DNA of 64,000 nt from UBA3069 sp050633465 (GCA_050633465.1 JBOEGO010000004.1:62001-126000), one strand, 5' to 3'; shown: positions 17,980 through 27,011, numbered from the stretch's first letter. The notes: generated from the sequence alone by a model not told the origin. Numbers and translations are program-made.

Positions 17980-18411
17980 ATGCTTAAAGAGTTCAAGGAC
18001 TTCATTGCCAAGGGCAATGTTATGGATATGGCCGTCGGGATCATCATCGGCGCGGCCTTTACCGCGATTGTAAAATCCATGGTGGCTGATTTGATCAACC
18101 CGATCATCGGGTTGTTCACCGGCGGTATGGATTTCACCAACAACTATGCGGTTCTGGCGGGCGAAGCCCCGTTGAACGCCAGCCTGGAAGCGGCGCGCGA
18201 AGCCGGGGCATCGGTATTTGCCTATGGGTCGTTCATCATGGCGATCATCAATTTCCTGATCATCGCATTCGTGGTGTTCATGTTGGTGCGCTATGTGAAC
18301 AAGGTCAAAGCCATGGCCGAGAAGCCCGAAGAAGTGGCCCCCGAGGTCGCAACCGGACCAAGCGAACTGGATGTGTTGCTGGAAATTCGCGACTCGCTCA
18401 AGAAAGCCTGA
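17980..18411 (+). CDS. mscL: Large-conductance mechanosensitive channel MscL
   Basis: A 143-residue inner-membrane protein with the MscL layout: N-terminal amphipathic helix (MLKEFKDFIAKGNVMDMAVG), TM1 (about 17-45, with GIIIGAAFTAIVKSMVADLI), a periplasmic loop of about 30 residues, TM2 (about 75-105, SFIMAIINFLIIAFVVFMLV) and a C-terminal helix bundle (PSELDVLLEIRDSLKK). The channel opens under membrane tension to release solutes during hypo-osmotic shock. The ATG at 17980 follows AAAAAGGGACAAGA. A terminator follows within 25 bases, so it is a single-gene transcript. Confidence 0.97.
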   Translation: MLKEFKDFIAKGNVMDMAVGIIIGAAFTAIVKSMVADLINPIIGLFTGGMDFTNNYAVLAGEAPLNASLEAAREAGASVFAYGSFIMAIINFLIIAFVVFMLVRYVNKVKAMAEKPEEVAPEVATGPSELDVLLEIRDSLKKA

Positions 18412-18431
18412 GTGTTGACGATGTGAAACAG

Positions 18432-18460
18432 AAACCCCCGCCGGATCAGGCGGGGGTTTT
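18432..18460 (+). terminator. Rho-independent terminator between mscL and ald
   Basis: AAACCCCCGCC and GGCGGGGGTTTT form a strong stem; symmetry suits both convergent genes. Confidence 0.88.
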
Positions 18461-18484
18461 GCGTTTCGGGATCGGCCCGGCGGT

Positions 18485-19624
18485 TTAGGCCGACAGGCGG
18501 CTGGCGGTGCCATGCAGCACCTGATCCAGCGGGGTAACGGCGCGGTTCTGTGCCTCGCCCACGGCGGGGACCAGCAGCGCGCCGTCATGCACGTTCAGCC
18601 CCTGCGCCAGATGCGGATCGTCAAGGCAGGCCTGATGCCAGCCCTTGTTTGCCAGTGCCACCATGAACGGCAGCGTGGCATTGCCCAGCGCCATGGTCGA
18701 TGTGCGCGCCACGGCACCGGGCATGTTGGCAACGCAGTAATGCATGATGCCGTCGATTTCATAAATCGGGTCCTGATGCGTGGTGGCGTGCGAGGTTTCA
18801 AAGCACCCGCCCTGATCAATCGCCACATCCACGATGGCGGCGCCCGGTTTCATGTCGGACAGTTGTGCGCGGGTCACCAGTTTGGGCGCGGCGGCACCGG
18901 GCACCAGCACCGCGCCGATCACCATATCGGCCTGCGCCACCAGATCGGCGGTTGTTGCCTTATCCGCGTATCCGGTTTTGAACTGGCCCGCGAATGTATC
19001 ATCCAGATAGCGCAGGCGCGGCAGCGCGCGGTCCAGCACGGTCACATCCGCGCCCATGCCCGCAGCGACCCGTGCGGCCTGTGTGCCGACAACGCCGCCG
19101 CCGATCACCACGATGCGGGCAGGGGCCACGCCGGGCACGCCGCCCAGCAACACACCGCGCCCGCCGTTGGCCTTTTGCAGGGTCCATGCGCCCACCTGAG
19201 GGGCAAGGCGGCCTGCGACTTCGCTCATCGGGGCCAGCAGGGGCAGCCCGCCGCCGGGTTGGGTGACGGTTTCATAGGCGATGGCGGTGCAGCCGGATTT
19301 CAACAGATCGTCGGTTTGCGCCGCATCGGGGGCCAGGTGCAGATAGGTGAACAGCAACTGGCCAGGGCGCAGCATGGCGCGTTCCACGGGCTGTGGTTCC
19401 TTGACCTTAACGATCATATCGGCGTCGGCGAAAATCGCGCTGGCATCGGGCAGGATGGTGGCGCCTGCATCGGTATATGCGCTGTCGTCAAATCCCGAAC
19501 CGATGCCTGCGCCTTGCTGGATCAGCACGCTATGGCCATGCGCCCGCAGTTCGGCGGCGGCGTGCGGGGTAATCCCGACACGGAATTCCTGTGGCTTGAT
19601 TTCGGTCGGGCAGCCGATTTTCAT
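18485..19624 (-). CDS. ald: Alanine dehydrogenase
   Basis: A 379-residue NAD-dependent dehydrogenase that interconverts L-alanine and pyruvate plus ammonia. Seen are the N-terminal MKIGCPTEIKPQEFRVGITP, the substrate residues in MIVKVKEPQPVE, the Rossmann motif VIGGGVVGTQAARVAAGMGA (about 175-195) and DVAIDQGGCFETSHATTH. The start at 19624 is chosen by this conserved N-terminus; the longer frame upstream overlaps the divergent regulator. Escherichia-type terminators lie just beyond the stop. The divergent Lrp-type gene is almost certainly its alanine-responsive activator, as in Rhodobacter AldR. Confidence 0.95.
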   Translation of the reverse strand: MKIGCPTEIKPQEFRVGITPHAAAELRAHGHSVLIQQGAGIGSGFDDSAYTDAGATILPDASAIFADADMIVKVKEPQPVERAMLRPGQLLFTYLHLAPDAAQTDDLLKSGCTAIAYETVTQPGGGLPLLAPMSEVAGRLAPQVGAWTLQKANGGRGVLLGGVPGVAPARIVVIGGGVVGTQAARVAAGMGADVTVLDRALPRLRYLDDTFAGQFKTGYADKATTADLVAQADMVIGAVLVPGAAAPKLVTRAQLSDMKPGAAIVDVAIDQGGCFETSHATTHQDPIYEIDGIMHYCVANMPGAVARTSTMALGNATLPFMVALANKGWHQACLDDPHLAQGLNVHDGALLVPAVGEAQNRAVTPLDQVLHGTASRLSA

Positions 19625-19774
19625 TGTCTTGCTCCTGTTGGGGTGGGGGGACAGATTGTCGCAGCCAGCCTTGCACAGCCCCCGCGCAAGGCGATTGAAA
19701 ATATGGTCGCCTTGCACCGAATTTTCGGGATAAACTTGGCCAAACAGCCAAAAATTTCGAAGGAATCTGCGATA

Positions 19775-20233
19775 ATGCAATTGGACGAGACGGATCGGCG
19801 TATTTTAAAGGTCTTGCAACGGCGCGGGCGGATTTCCAATGCGGAATTGTCAGAGCAGGCGAACCTGTCGGCCAGCGCCTGTCACCGCCGCGTGCAGCGG
19901 CTGGAGGCCGAGGGATTCATTCGCGACTATGTCGCGCTGTTGAACGCCAAGAAAATCGGCCTGCCAACCACGGTGTTTGTCGAAATCACCCTAAGCGCGC
20001 AGGCGGACGAGGTGTTAGAGGCATTCGAGGCCGCAGTTTCGCGCATTCCCGATGTGTTGGAGTGCCACCTGATGGCTGGCACGGCGGATTACATTCTAAA
20101 GGTCGTGGCCGAAGATACCGAGGATTTTGCCCGCATCCATCGCCAGTATCTGACCCGCCTGCCGGGGGTGGCGCAGATGCAATCCAGTTTCGCGCTCAGG
20201 ACCGTGTTCAAGACGACGGCGCTGCCGGTATGA
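19775..20233 (+). CDS. aldR: Lrp/AsnC-family regulator, probable activator of ald
   Basis: A 152-residue Lrp/AsnC protein: an N-terminal helix-turn-helix (LDETDRRILKVLQRRGRISN, then LSASACHRRVQRLEAEGFI) and a C-terminal ligand-binding RAM domain (VLECHLMAGTADYILKVVAE). Such proteins form octamers and respond to amino acids. The 150-base gap shared with the divergent ald contains short inverted repeats (CCGAATTTTCGG near 19718 and TTGGC/GCCAA near 19738) that could be its sites. The ATG at 19775 is preceded by AAGGAATCTGCGATA. Its TGA overlaps the ATG of the next gene, so the two are coupled. The name aldR is by context. Confidence 0.85.
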   Translation: MQLDETDRRILKVLQRRGRISNAELSEQANLSASACHRRVQRLEAEGFIRDYVALLNAKKIGLPTTVFVEITLSAQADEVLEAFEAAVSRIPDVLECHLMAGTADYILKVVAEDTEDFARIHRQYLTRLPGVAQMQSSFALRTVFKTTALPV

Positions 20234-20904
20234 GGGCGTTTTGCATCATGTTGGTGCTGTTGGCGGGGGCGGTGCAGGCGCGCGAGGGCGGCGCGCCATC
20301 GGACCCGTTGCGCGATGCATTGGAACACAGCGTCGAAACCGCCAAACGTCAGGTGGATCGGCCCGCGCCCGCGCCTGCGCCCTGTTTTGGCGGGCTGGTC
20401 GGGCCGCAGGTGGCGGTGGATATTGGTGGCATGTCGGGGCAGGTGCCGGTGGTATTCGCGCCATCGCAGGGGGCAAAGGGGGCGCAATTCTGGTTCCGGT
20501 TTCCTGAAATGGTGGCGCGCCAGCCGATGCAGGGCAACCTGTCGGTGCAGGTCAATGCGGATCACGGGGGCGGGGTTTTCGACCCCAAAGCCCATGCGTT
20601 GCGGTATCCTGATGTTTCCCCTGTGGCGCAGGGGGTGCGTTTGGCGGACGGGCGGCTGGATCTGGGTGGCGGGGTGTCGCTGTTGCGCGGCCCTGACGGG
20701 GCTGTGATGGCCGTGTTTCACTGCACCCCGTCGCAGTGCAGCCAACGCTGGGTCACGAACGGGTTGGATATTGTCGCAGAATTTGACGCGGCGCAGTTGG
20801 CGGACTGGCCAAGGGTAGAACAAAAGGTCAGCGGCTTTTTATCCTGCGCTTTTCCGGCGGCTTTTGCACCCCTGCACGGTGGGGAACCCGCGCAAAACCG
20901 CTAG
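20230..20904 (+). CDS. Putative exported protein of unknown function
   Basis: A 224-residue protein with a likely signal peptide (MRAFCIMLVLLAGAVQA, cleavage near residue 17) and a single long domain I do not recognise. Four cysteines (one at Cys52 in PCFGGLVG, two in HCTPSQCSQRW, one in FLSCAFP) may form disulfide bonds in the periplasm. The start ATG overlaps the stop of the Lrp gene by four bases (ATGA), so translation is probably coupled, although a metabolic link to alanine is not evident. Base composition matches the surroundings. Confidence 0.65.
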   Translation: MRAFCIMLVLLAGAVQAREGGAPSDPLRDALEHSVETAKRQVDRPAPAPAPCFGGLVGPQVAVDIGGMSGQVPVVFAPSQGAKGAQFWFRFPEMVARQPMQGNLSVQVNADHGGGVFDPKAHALRYPDVSPVAQGVRLADGRLDLGGGVSLLRGPDGAVMAVFHCTPSQCSQRWVTNGLDIVAEFDAAQLADWPRVEQKVSGFLSCAFPAAFAPLHGGEPAQNR

Positions 20905-21001
20905 GGCAGGGGCAGAGTGGCTAAAATTGCGCAGACCGCCGTGTGGTTGAACATATATTAAAGTTTGGATGTTTTGATGCCCTCTGACACGAGGGGGCTG
21001 C

Positions 21002-22036
21002 ATGGCATTTAGTATCTTTGCCTTGAACAATGAATTTGCTGTATCAACCGGATCGAATGTGAATTCCAGCCCGGGACAAAGCAAATTCGACTATCCGCCG
21101 AATTCATCCAAGGATTTGGTGATCACCACCAAGGATGGTGACCCCGACCCGCGCCTGTTCGAAATTGGCGATGTGTACGACATTTCATATGGTGGCACGG
21201 GCGGCGGGGCGACCATGACCGATGCGGTTGTGATCCGGTCGGACGAGGCGCCGGATGCCGGTGGTGGTGTTATCGTATTCGAAGGGTTGGACGAATACGG
21301 CGAACTGACCCATGTGGTCTGGACCCCTGATTTCGACGTGGAACAGTGGTATTGGGACAATCATTCCGGTGGCAACCCGCCGGAATTTTACACCACCGAT
21401 ATGAATGCGGCCTATGACCATTCATTCGTGTGTTTCGACGGCGCGACGCGGATTGACACGCCCGGCGGCGGGGTGCCAGCGGCAGAGTTGCAAGCGGGCG
21501 ATCGGGTGATGACGCTGGACAGCGGGGCAAAGCGGCTGATCTGGGTTGGCAGGCGGCAGGTGCGCGGACTTGGCACCGATGCGCCCGTGGTGTTCGCCCC
21601 CGGTGTGATTGGCAACAGGGCGGAATTGCGCCTGTCACAACAGCATCGGGTTCTGGTTCGGTCCGCCATGGCTGAACTGTTTTTCGGCACGCCCGAGGTT
21701 CTGGTGCCAGCGCGGTCACTGGTTGATGGTGTCGCGGTGCGGATCGCCCCCGTGGCGCGCATCACCTATGTTCATCTGCTGTTGCGCCGTCATGCTATTC
21801 TGCGTGCCGAAGGGGCGCATTGCGAAAGCCTGTTGCTGGGCGATGTTGCGGCTGCGCGGATTGATGCGGCGGCCCATGCGGAAATCAGGGCGCAGGCGCG
21901 GGCCAACGGCGGGTTGCCCGCCCTGCAACATGCCCGTGCGGCGCGCCCTGTGTTAACCATGCGCGAGGCGCGGATGGTGACGGGCGGCCTGCGCCCCGTT
22001 CCTGCCGCCGACCAGGGCAAATTTGTGCTTTTGTAG
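21002..22036 (+). CDS. Hint-domain protein (Hint_2 type)
   Basis: A 344-residue protein. Residues 1-140 form a variable N-terminal region rich in Gly, Asp and Ser. From Cys144 (SFVCFDGATRIDTPGG) to about residue 290 lies a Hedgehog/intein domain of the Hint_2 kind, with LQAGDRVMTLDSG, LSQQHRVLV, EVLVPARSLVDG and ITYVHLLLRRHAILRAEG. Cys144 is the expected nucleophile for thioester formation. Such proteins are frequent in Rhodobacteraceae and often follow or carry RTX-type repeats for type I secretion; none are obvious here. No signal peptide is seen. It stands alone between the exported protein and the GMC oxidoreductase. Confidence 0.85.
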   Translation: MAFSIFALNNEFAVSTGSNVNSSPGQSKFDYPPNSSKDLVITTKDGDPDPRLFEIGDVYDISYGGTGGGATMTDAVVIRSDEAPDAGGGVIVFEGLDEYGELTHVVWTPDFDVEQWYWDNHSGGNPPEFYTTDMNAAYDHSFVCFDGATRIDTPGGGVPAAELQAGDRVMTLDSGAKRLIWVGRRQVRGLGTDAPVVFAPGVIGNRAELRLSQQHRVLVRSAMAELFFGTPEVLVPARSLVDGVAVRIAPVARITYVHLLLRRHAILRAEGAHCESLLLGDVAAARIDAAAHAEIRAQARANGGLPALQHARAARPVLTMREARMVTGGLRPVPAADQGKFVLL

Positions 22037-22153
22037 TGGTCAATCCGGCGTGGTTGGCGCATCCGGCTTGAATTGTCTGACATTTAGAGGGAGGATAGGC
22101 CAAAGCGTTGCGCAGCCATGCGTAATCGCGGGGTAATGCGGGGGGAGTGCGCG

Positions 22154-23731
22154 ATGTGGGATCATATAATTGTCGGCGCGGGCAGCGCGGGTTGCGTTAT
22201 GGCCAAACGCCTGTCGGATGCGGGGCGCAGGGTGCTGCTGCTAGAGGCGGGCGGCAAGGACAATTACCACTGGGTGCATATTCCCATAGGGTATCTCTAT
22301 TGCATTGATAATCCGCGCACCGACTGGATGTATCGCACCGCCCCCGAGGACGGGCTGAACGGGCGTTCGCTGTTATATCCGCGTGGCAAGGTGCTGGGCG
22401 GTTGTTCGTCCATCAACGGCATGTTGTATCTGCGTGGTCAGGCGGCGGATTACGATGGCTGGCGGCAGGCGGGTCTGTCCGGTTGGGGCTGGGACGACGT
22501 GCTGCCCTATTTCAAAAAATCCGAGGATTTCGTGGATGGGGCCGATGATGCCCATGGTGCGGGTGGCGAATGGCGGGTGGAAAACCAGCGCCTGCATTGG
22601 GATGTTCTGGATGATTGGAAAGCCGCAGCCGTGGCTGCGGGCCTGCCCGAGGTGACGGATTTCAACCGTGGTGACAACGAGGGCGTCGGGTATTTTCGCG
22701 TCAACCAGCGTGGCGGCTGGCGTATGAACACGGCCAAGGCCTTTTTGCGCACCGCCCGTGGTGATGGCCCAAAGGTGGAAATTCACGCCCATGTCCGGCG
22801 ATTGATCATCGAGGAAAACCGCGTCACAGGTGTGGAATGGGAACGCGATGGCGTGGTGCATTCCGATCGCTGTGGCGAGGTGATATTATCGGCGGGCGCG
22901 GTCAATTCCCCCGCGATATTGCAATTGTCCGGTCTGGGTCCGGCGGCGGTGTTGCAAAAACACGGGGTGCAGGTGGAACGCGACATTCCCGGTGTGGGGA
23001 TGAACCTACAGGACCATCTGCAACTGCGCTGTGCCTGGAAACTGACCGGGGCCAGGACGCTGAACACCATGGCGGCCTCCCTGCTGGGCAAGGCGATGAT
23101 CGGCGCGGATTACCTGTTTCGCCGCCGTGGCCCGATGACCATGGCGCCATCACAACTGGGCGCGTTTTCGAAATCACGCGCGGGGGTGGCCACCGCCGAT
23201 CTGGAATATCACGTGCAACCCCTGACGTTAGAGGCATTCGGCAAGCCCCTGCATGATTTCCCCGCGATGACCGCCAGCGTGTGCAACCTGCGCCCCGAAA
23301 GCAGGGGCAGCGTGACCATTGCCAGCAGTGACCCACGCGCCGCGCCGGTGATTGCGCCCAATTACCTGTCAACCGAGGGCGACAGGTTGGTGGCCGTGGC
23401 CGCGATCCGTCAGGCGCGTGACATCATGGCGCAAACACCCATGGCGAAATACGCGCCCGAGGAAATGAAACCGGGGCTGAGTGCGCAAACCGATGCAGAG
23501 CTGGCCAGTGCCGCAGGTGACATCGGCACCACCATTTTTCACCCCGTCGGCACGGTGCGTATGGGGGCGGATCAAACCGCGCCACTGGATGCGCAACTCA
23601 GGATGCGTGACATTGCGGGCCTGCGGGTGGTGGATGCCAGCGTGATGCCGGTGATCACCAGCGGCAACACGAATTCCCCCACAATCATGATTGCGGAAAA
23701 AGCGGCTGACATGATTTTGAATGCGGGCTAA
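22154..23731 (+). CDS. GMC-family oxidoreductase (choline dehydrogenase-like)
   Basis: A 525-residue FAD enzyme of the glucose-methanol-choline family. The FAD-binding dinucleotide motif is at the very N-terminus (DHIIVGAGSAGCVMAKRLSD), followed by the GMC signatures RGKVLGGCSSINGMLYLRG and GAVNSPAILQLSGLG, and the C-terminal catalytic region with TIFHPVGTVRMG and VMPVITSGNTNSPTIMIAEK. The His in HPVGTVRMG is the usual catalytic base. These enzymes oxidise alcohols such as choline or polyethylene glycol. The ATG at 22154 is chosen because GGGGGGAG precedes it by seven bases. No bet genes are near, so the substrate is undecided. Confidence 0.92.
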   Translation: MWDHIIVGAGSAGCVMAKRLSDAGRRVLLLEAGGKDNYHWVHIPIGYLYCIDNPRTDWMYRTAPEDGLNGRSLLYPRGKVLGGCSSINGMLYLRGQAADYDGWRQAGLSGWGWDDVLPYFKKSEDFVDGADDAHGAGGEWRVENQRLHWDVLDDWKAAAVAAGLPEVTDFNRGDNEGVGYFRVNQRGGWRMNTAKAFLRTARGDGPKVEIHAHVRRLIIEENRVTGVEWERDGVVHSDRCGEVILSAGAVNSPAILQLSGLGPAAVLQKHGVQVERDIPGVGMNLQDHLQLRCAWKLTGARTLNTMAASLLGKAMIGADYLFRRRGPMTMAPSQLGAFSKSRAGVATADLEYHVQPLTLEAFGKPLHDFPAMTASVCNLRPESRGSVTIASSDPRAAPVIAPNYLSTEGDRLVAVAAIRQARDIMAQTPMAKYAPEEMKPGLSAQTDAELASAAGDIGTTIFHPVGTVRMGADQTAPLDAQLRMRDIAGLRVVDASVMPVITSGNTNSPTIMIAEKAADMILNAG

Positions 23732-23773
23732 GTCTGTCCCCGACATCAGATCAGACAGGACGGGCAGACCCAT

Positions 23774-24328
23774 ATGGCCAATATCGCGATTCCATACGCA
23801 TCGGGGCGCGGGCACACCCGCCGTCTGGCCGAAGAAATCGCGGGCGCATTGGGCGCGGCGGAATGCAATGCTCGTCTGATTGACGTGATGGACATGCAGC
23901 CGACCGATTGGCAGGCGATGGAGGCATCAGACGCCATCGTCATGGGCGCGCCGACCTATATGGGCAGCGTTTGCGCCGAGTTCAAAAGCTTTATGGATGC
24001 CAGTTCCGACATCTGGGCGGATCAACGCTGGGCCGATAAAATGGCGGCGGGGTTCACCGTGGCGACCTTTGCCGGTGGTGATAAGCTGTCCAGCCTGATG
24101 CAATTGTCGGTGTTTGCCGCGCAGCACGGCATGATCTGGGTCGGGCAGGACCAGTTGGGCGCGCCCGTGGTGCCGGAAAACGAAGGCATCAACCAGTCGG
24201 GCACATGGTTGGGATTGGCGGCGACCACGGTGCGCGACAAATCCCTGATGGTATCCGAGGGCGATCTGGAAACCGCGCGCCGGTTCGGGGTGCGGATTGC
24301 GCGTCTGGCGCGGCGCTGGGCGCGTTAG
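23774..24328 (+). CDS. Flavodoxin/WrbA-like NAD(P)H-quinone reductase family protein
   Basis: A 184-residue flavodoxin-fold protein. It opens with a FMN phosphate-binding loop (IPYASGRGHTRRLAEEIA), then the isoalloxazine-contact segments MGAPTYMGSVCAEFKSFMD and TFAGGDKLSSLMQL. The length and the PTYMGSVC motif fit the NADPH-dependent FMN reductase/WrbA family, which reduces quinones by two electrons. The ATG at 23774 is 42 bases past the GMC gene stop in the same direction, so the two may be one transcript. A specific substrate cannot be given. Confidence 0.8.
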   Translation: MANIAIPYASGRGHTRRLAEEIAGALGAAECNARLIDVMDMQPTDWQAMEASDAIVMGAPTYMGSVCAEFKSFMDASSDIWADQRWADKMAAGFTVATFAGGDKLSSLMQLSVFAAQHGMIWVGQDQLGAPVVPENEGINQSGTWLGLAATTVRDKSLMVSEGDLETARRFGVRIARLARRWAR

Positions 24329-24387
24329 GGGATTTAGTCCCGGCTGTTCGGCCCTGATTGTCCGTGATTGTCCGAATTTATTCGTGA

Positions 24388-25779
24388 TTATTCTGGCATC
24401 AGCCAGTATTTGCCCCGCTCCAGCACCTTTTCGCGCAGGGATGGCAGGCGGATCGCGGGCGGGTGCAAGCCCGTGGTCAGGATCAGCCGCAGATCGGCCA
24501 GCACGGAATGGCTTTCGACATAGGCGTTGTGGTTCAGGGAAAACATCGTGGTGCCGGGTCCGGTCACATCAATGGTTTCAACACCGGGCAGGATGATCGG
24601 GCCATCATCAGGCACATCCCCCGCACGCGGGTAATCATCGCGCAACTTGCGCGAGGCCAGCAAGGCGCGGTCACTGCCACAGGCATAAAGCGTGACATGA
24701 TTGGCCGCAGCGGTGAAATGCTGCGCCACCGTGGTAAAAATAGTGGCATCAATATCGGGCGCGGCAAGGATCATCTGGTCAAACGCCCGCCCACGCTGTG
24801 ACAGACGCGTGCCCGCCCGCACCAACAGCCCGGCCAGCGCCCGGTTGCCCATGGAATGCGCGATAATATGCACCCGTTCCACCCCCGGTGTTTCAAACAC
24901 ATGATCCAGAAATTCATCCATGAATGGCGCGGCGCGGTCGGCGCTGTCGGTGTCGGTCACATAGGATGCCAGCCGGTCCTGACTGGGCCAGCTATACAAA
25001 AACGCCGGCCCGTCAAAATCCAGATCATGGGCAATCTGGGCGGTGCGAAACACGGCCTCGTCAAAGCCGAAGTTGAACCCGTGGATGAACACCAGCGCGG
25101 TGCCTGCATAGGTTTGCGATTGCGCGGCGGCCTGCCCCGCAAAGGCGCGGAATTCGGACGGGGACAGCAGGCTGCGTTTGTGGATTGTCATGTGTTTGTC
25201 GCGGTCCTCCCTTTGCAGGGGGATGGTGACGCGAAACAGGGTGATGGACAGGGGGCGTTCGACCTTGCCCGATTTATGCGCCTTGCGCGGGATGGTGATT
25301 TGCGCGGTGCCAAGCGACAGCGCGGTGGCGCGGCCTGCGCCGAATGTGGGGCCGGAACCGTCGGGTTCTGTTTCCTTGCGGTCGGTGCCGAAAAACACCC
25401 GCTGCACCACATAGCTGTCGGTTTCGGCCAGCGTGGGCAGGGCGGTTTCGGGGTTGACCGATGTCAGCGGCAGGGTTTCGGGGTCGCCTGCGCCGGTGCC
25501 CTCCTCGACCACGATGGGGGTGGGGGGCGGGGCCAGTTCGACCACCACGGATTCGGGCGGGGGCGCGGCCATGGCGGTTTCTTCTTCGGCCAGGGATTGC
25601 ATCGGCATGTCATCGGGCGGCATGTCATCGGGCATGGCGGATTTATCGGCGATGACGGGGGCGGTTGCGCCGCCGATCTGCGCCGTTTCGGGGGCAGGTT
25701 TGCCCGTAAACACCGGCAGGGCGAACAACAGGCCGATGGCCAGAACCGCCAGAATCACAATTAGGGGTTTACGGCGCAT
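24388..25779 (-). CDS. DUF900 alpha/beta hydrolase, probably exported and lipid-anchored or membrane-anchored
   Basis: A 463-residue protein. The start MRRKPLIVILAVLAIGLLFA at 25779 gives an N-terminal signal or anchor helix. Residues 25-125 are a low-complexity linker rich in Pro, Met, Asp and Glu, including MPDDMPPDDMPMQ. From about residue 125 the DUF900 alpha/beta-hydrolase domain begins (VQRVFFGTDRKE), with FIHGFNFGFDEAVFR around the oxyanion region and the nucleophile elbow IIAHSMGNRALAGLL. Such enzymes are esterases or lipases of unknown substrate. A longer frame to 25938 includes the rpsU terminator and is not credible. It follows rpsU but is separated by that terminator. Confidence 0.85.
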   Translation of the reverse strand: MRRKPLIVILAVLAIGLLFALPVFTGKPAPETAQIGGATAPVIADKSAMPDDMPPDDMPMQSLAEEETAMAAPPPESVVVELAPPPTPIVVEEGTGAGDPETLPLTSVNPETALPTLAETDSYVVQRVFFGTDRKETEPDGSGPTFGAGRATALSLGTAQITIPRKAHKSGKVERPLSITLFRVTIPLQREDRDKHMTIHKRSLLSPSEFRAFAGQAAAQSQTYAGTALVFIHGFNFGFDEAVFRTAQIAHDLDFDGPAFLYSWPSQDRLASYVTDTDSADRAAPFMDEFLDHVFETPGVERVHIIAHSMGNRALAGLLVRAGTRLSQRGRAFDQMILAAPDIDATIFTTVAQHFTAAANHVTLYACGSDRALLASRKLRDDYPRAGDVPDDGPIILPGVETIDVTGPGTTMFSLNHNAYVESHSVLADLRLILTTGLHPPAIRLPSLREKVLERGKYWLMPE

Positions 25780-25915
25780 ATCCGGCCCTCGCGTTTCAAA
25801 TGATTGTCTAAAATTTGAAATGATCCTGCACGGGGGCGCGGCCATCTGGCAAGTGGGCGATACCCTACCTGTGCGCGAAAAAGGTGATTCGCGTGCAATC
25901 GGAGCACAAGACACG

Positions 25916-25946
25916 AAAAACCCCCGAAGCCGTGGCAACGGGGGTT
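25916..25946 (-). terminator. Rho-independent terminator after rpsU
   Basis: AACCCCCG and CGGGGGTT pair around a 12-base loop; on the minus strand the stem is followed by TTTTT. Confidence 0.85.
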
Positions 25947-25983
25947 ATCTAACTTTTAGGTCCGAAAGAGCCGGAAGGGCTGC

Positions 25984-26190
25984 TTAGAGCATACCTTCGC
26001 GCTGTGCTTTCTTGCGTGCCAATTTACGGGCACGACGAACGGCTTCAGCTTTCTCACGCGCTTTTTTGACGGAGGGTTTCTCGAAATGTTGCTTAAGCTT
26101 CATTTCACGGAACACGCCTTCGCGTTGCAGCTTTTTCTTCAGGGCACGAAGCGCCTGATCGACGTTATTGTCGCGAACACTAACCTGCAT
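25984..26190 (-). CDS. rpsU: 30S ribosomal protein S21
   Basis: A 68-residue, highly basic protein typical of alphaproteobacterial S21. It starts MQVSVRDNNVDQALRALKKK and continues REGVFREMKLKQHFEKPS, the conserved S21 core, ending in a lysine- and arginine-rich helix. S21 sits on the small subunit near the anti-Shine-Dalgarno end and assists mRNA selection. AGAAAGGTGGTGAAAACCAC precedes the ATG. The gene has its own promoter (26242-26270) and terminator (25916-25946), so it is a single-gene unit. Confidence 0.97.
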   Translation of the reverse strand: MQVSVRDNNVDQALRALKKKLQREGVFREMKLKQHFEKPSVKKAREKAEAVRRARKLARKKAQREGML

Positions 26191-26241
26191 GTGGTTTTCA
26201 CCACCTTTCTAAGTTGAATTGCGGAAATCGCAGGAAGTGGC

Positions 26242-26270
26242 CCTATAGCAACCCGCGCCCTATATGTCTA
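26242..26270 (-). promoter_or_regulatory. Sigma-70-type promoter of rpsU
   Basis: On the minus strand TAGACA (26270-26265), 17 bases, then TATAGG (26247-26242), about 50 bases before the rpsU start. Confidence 0.5.
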
Positions 26271-26297
26271 GACTAAGCGCAACGCGGAGGATGACAG

Positions 26298-26996
26298 ATG
26301 ACCCAGTTTGACCAAGACCCGAAAACGGCGCTGTTGGATGCGGCATTGATGCATGTGGTGTTTGATGGCTGGTCTGATGAAACATTCAGTGCCGCGATGG
26401 CCGATACCGGCATTGATGCGGCCACGGCGCGGGCGCTGTTCCCGCGTGGGGCGGTGGATCTGGCGCTGGCCTATCACCTGCGCGGCGATGCGGCCATGGT
26501 GGCGCGGTTGAATGACACCGATCTGGGCGAAATGCGGTTTCGCGACCGGATCGCATTTGGCGTGCGCGCGCGACTGGAGGCCGTGGACGACCGCGAGGCG
26601 GTGCGCCGTGGCACCACCCTGTTTTCGCTGCCGCAATACGCGGCGGATGGTGCGCGGGCGATCTGGGGCACCTGCGATGCGATCTGGAACACGCTGGGGG
26701 ATACATCGCAGGATGTGAACTGGTATACGAAACGCGCCACGTTATCAGCGGTTTACGGGTCAACCGTGCTGTTCTGGCTGGGCGATGATTCGGACGGGTA
26801 TGCCGATACATGGGCGTTTCTGGACCGCCGGATCGACAATGTGATGCAGTTCGAAAAACTAAAGGCCAATGTGCGCGACAGTAAGGCGCTCAGCACGCTA
26901 TTGGCTGGCCCTTTGGCCGTATTGAACGCGATCAAGGCCCCGGCATCCGTGCGGGGCGATGCACCCGGCGGAATGCCGGGGCGGTGGAATTCTTAA
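26298..26996 (+). CDS. COQ9 family protein
   Basis: A 232-residue protein of the COQ9 family, TetR-like helical proteins that bind lipids and help the ubiquinone biosynthesis complex, notably the Coq7-type hydroxylation step in mitochondria. Seen are ALLDAALMHVVFDGWSDETF at the N-terminus, ARALFPRGAVDLALAYHLRGD and DVNWYTKRATLSAVYGSTVL in the second half, all typical of alphaproteobacterial COQ9. The start follows CGCGGAGGATGACAG. The quinone oxidoreductase begins 16 bases downstream, so the two are likely co-transcribed and both linked to quinone chemistry. The gene is divergent from rpsU. Confidence 0.88.
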   Translation: MTQFDQDPKTALLDAALMHVVFDGWSDETFSAAMADTGIDAATARALFPRGAVDLALAYHLRGDAAMVARLNDTDLGEMRFRDRIAFGVRARLEAVDDREAVRRGTTLFSLPQYAADGARAIWGTCDAIWNTLGDTSQDVNWYTKRATLSAVYGSTVLFWLGDDSDGYADTWAFLDRRIDNVMQFEKLKANVRDSKALSTLLAGPLAVLNAIKAPASVRGDAPGGMPGRWNS

Positions 26997-27011
26997 TCAA
27001 CAGGACAAGAT

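Noticed and set aside
18512..19774. Long N-terminal extension of the Lrp-type regulator.
   Set aside because: It is antisense to ald, and the Lrp domain begins exactly at 19775.
24856..25764. A 302-residue plus-strand frame over the DUF900 gene.
   Set aside because: It is an antisense frame of low-complexity Gly/His/Arg composition; the opposite strand has a complete hydrolase with its catalytic motif.
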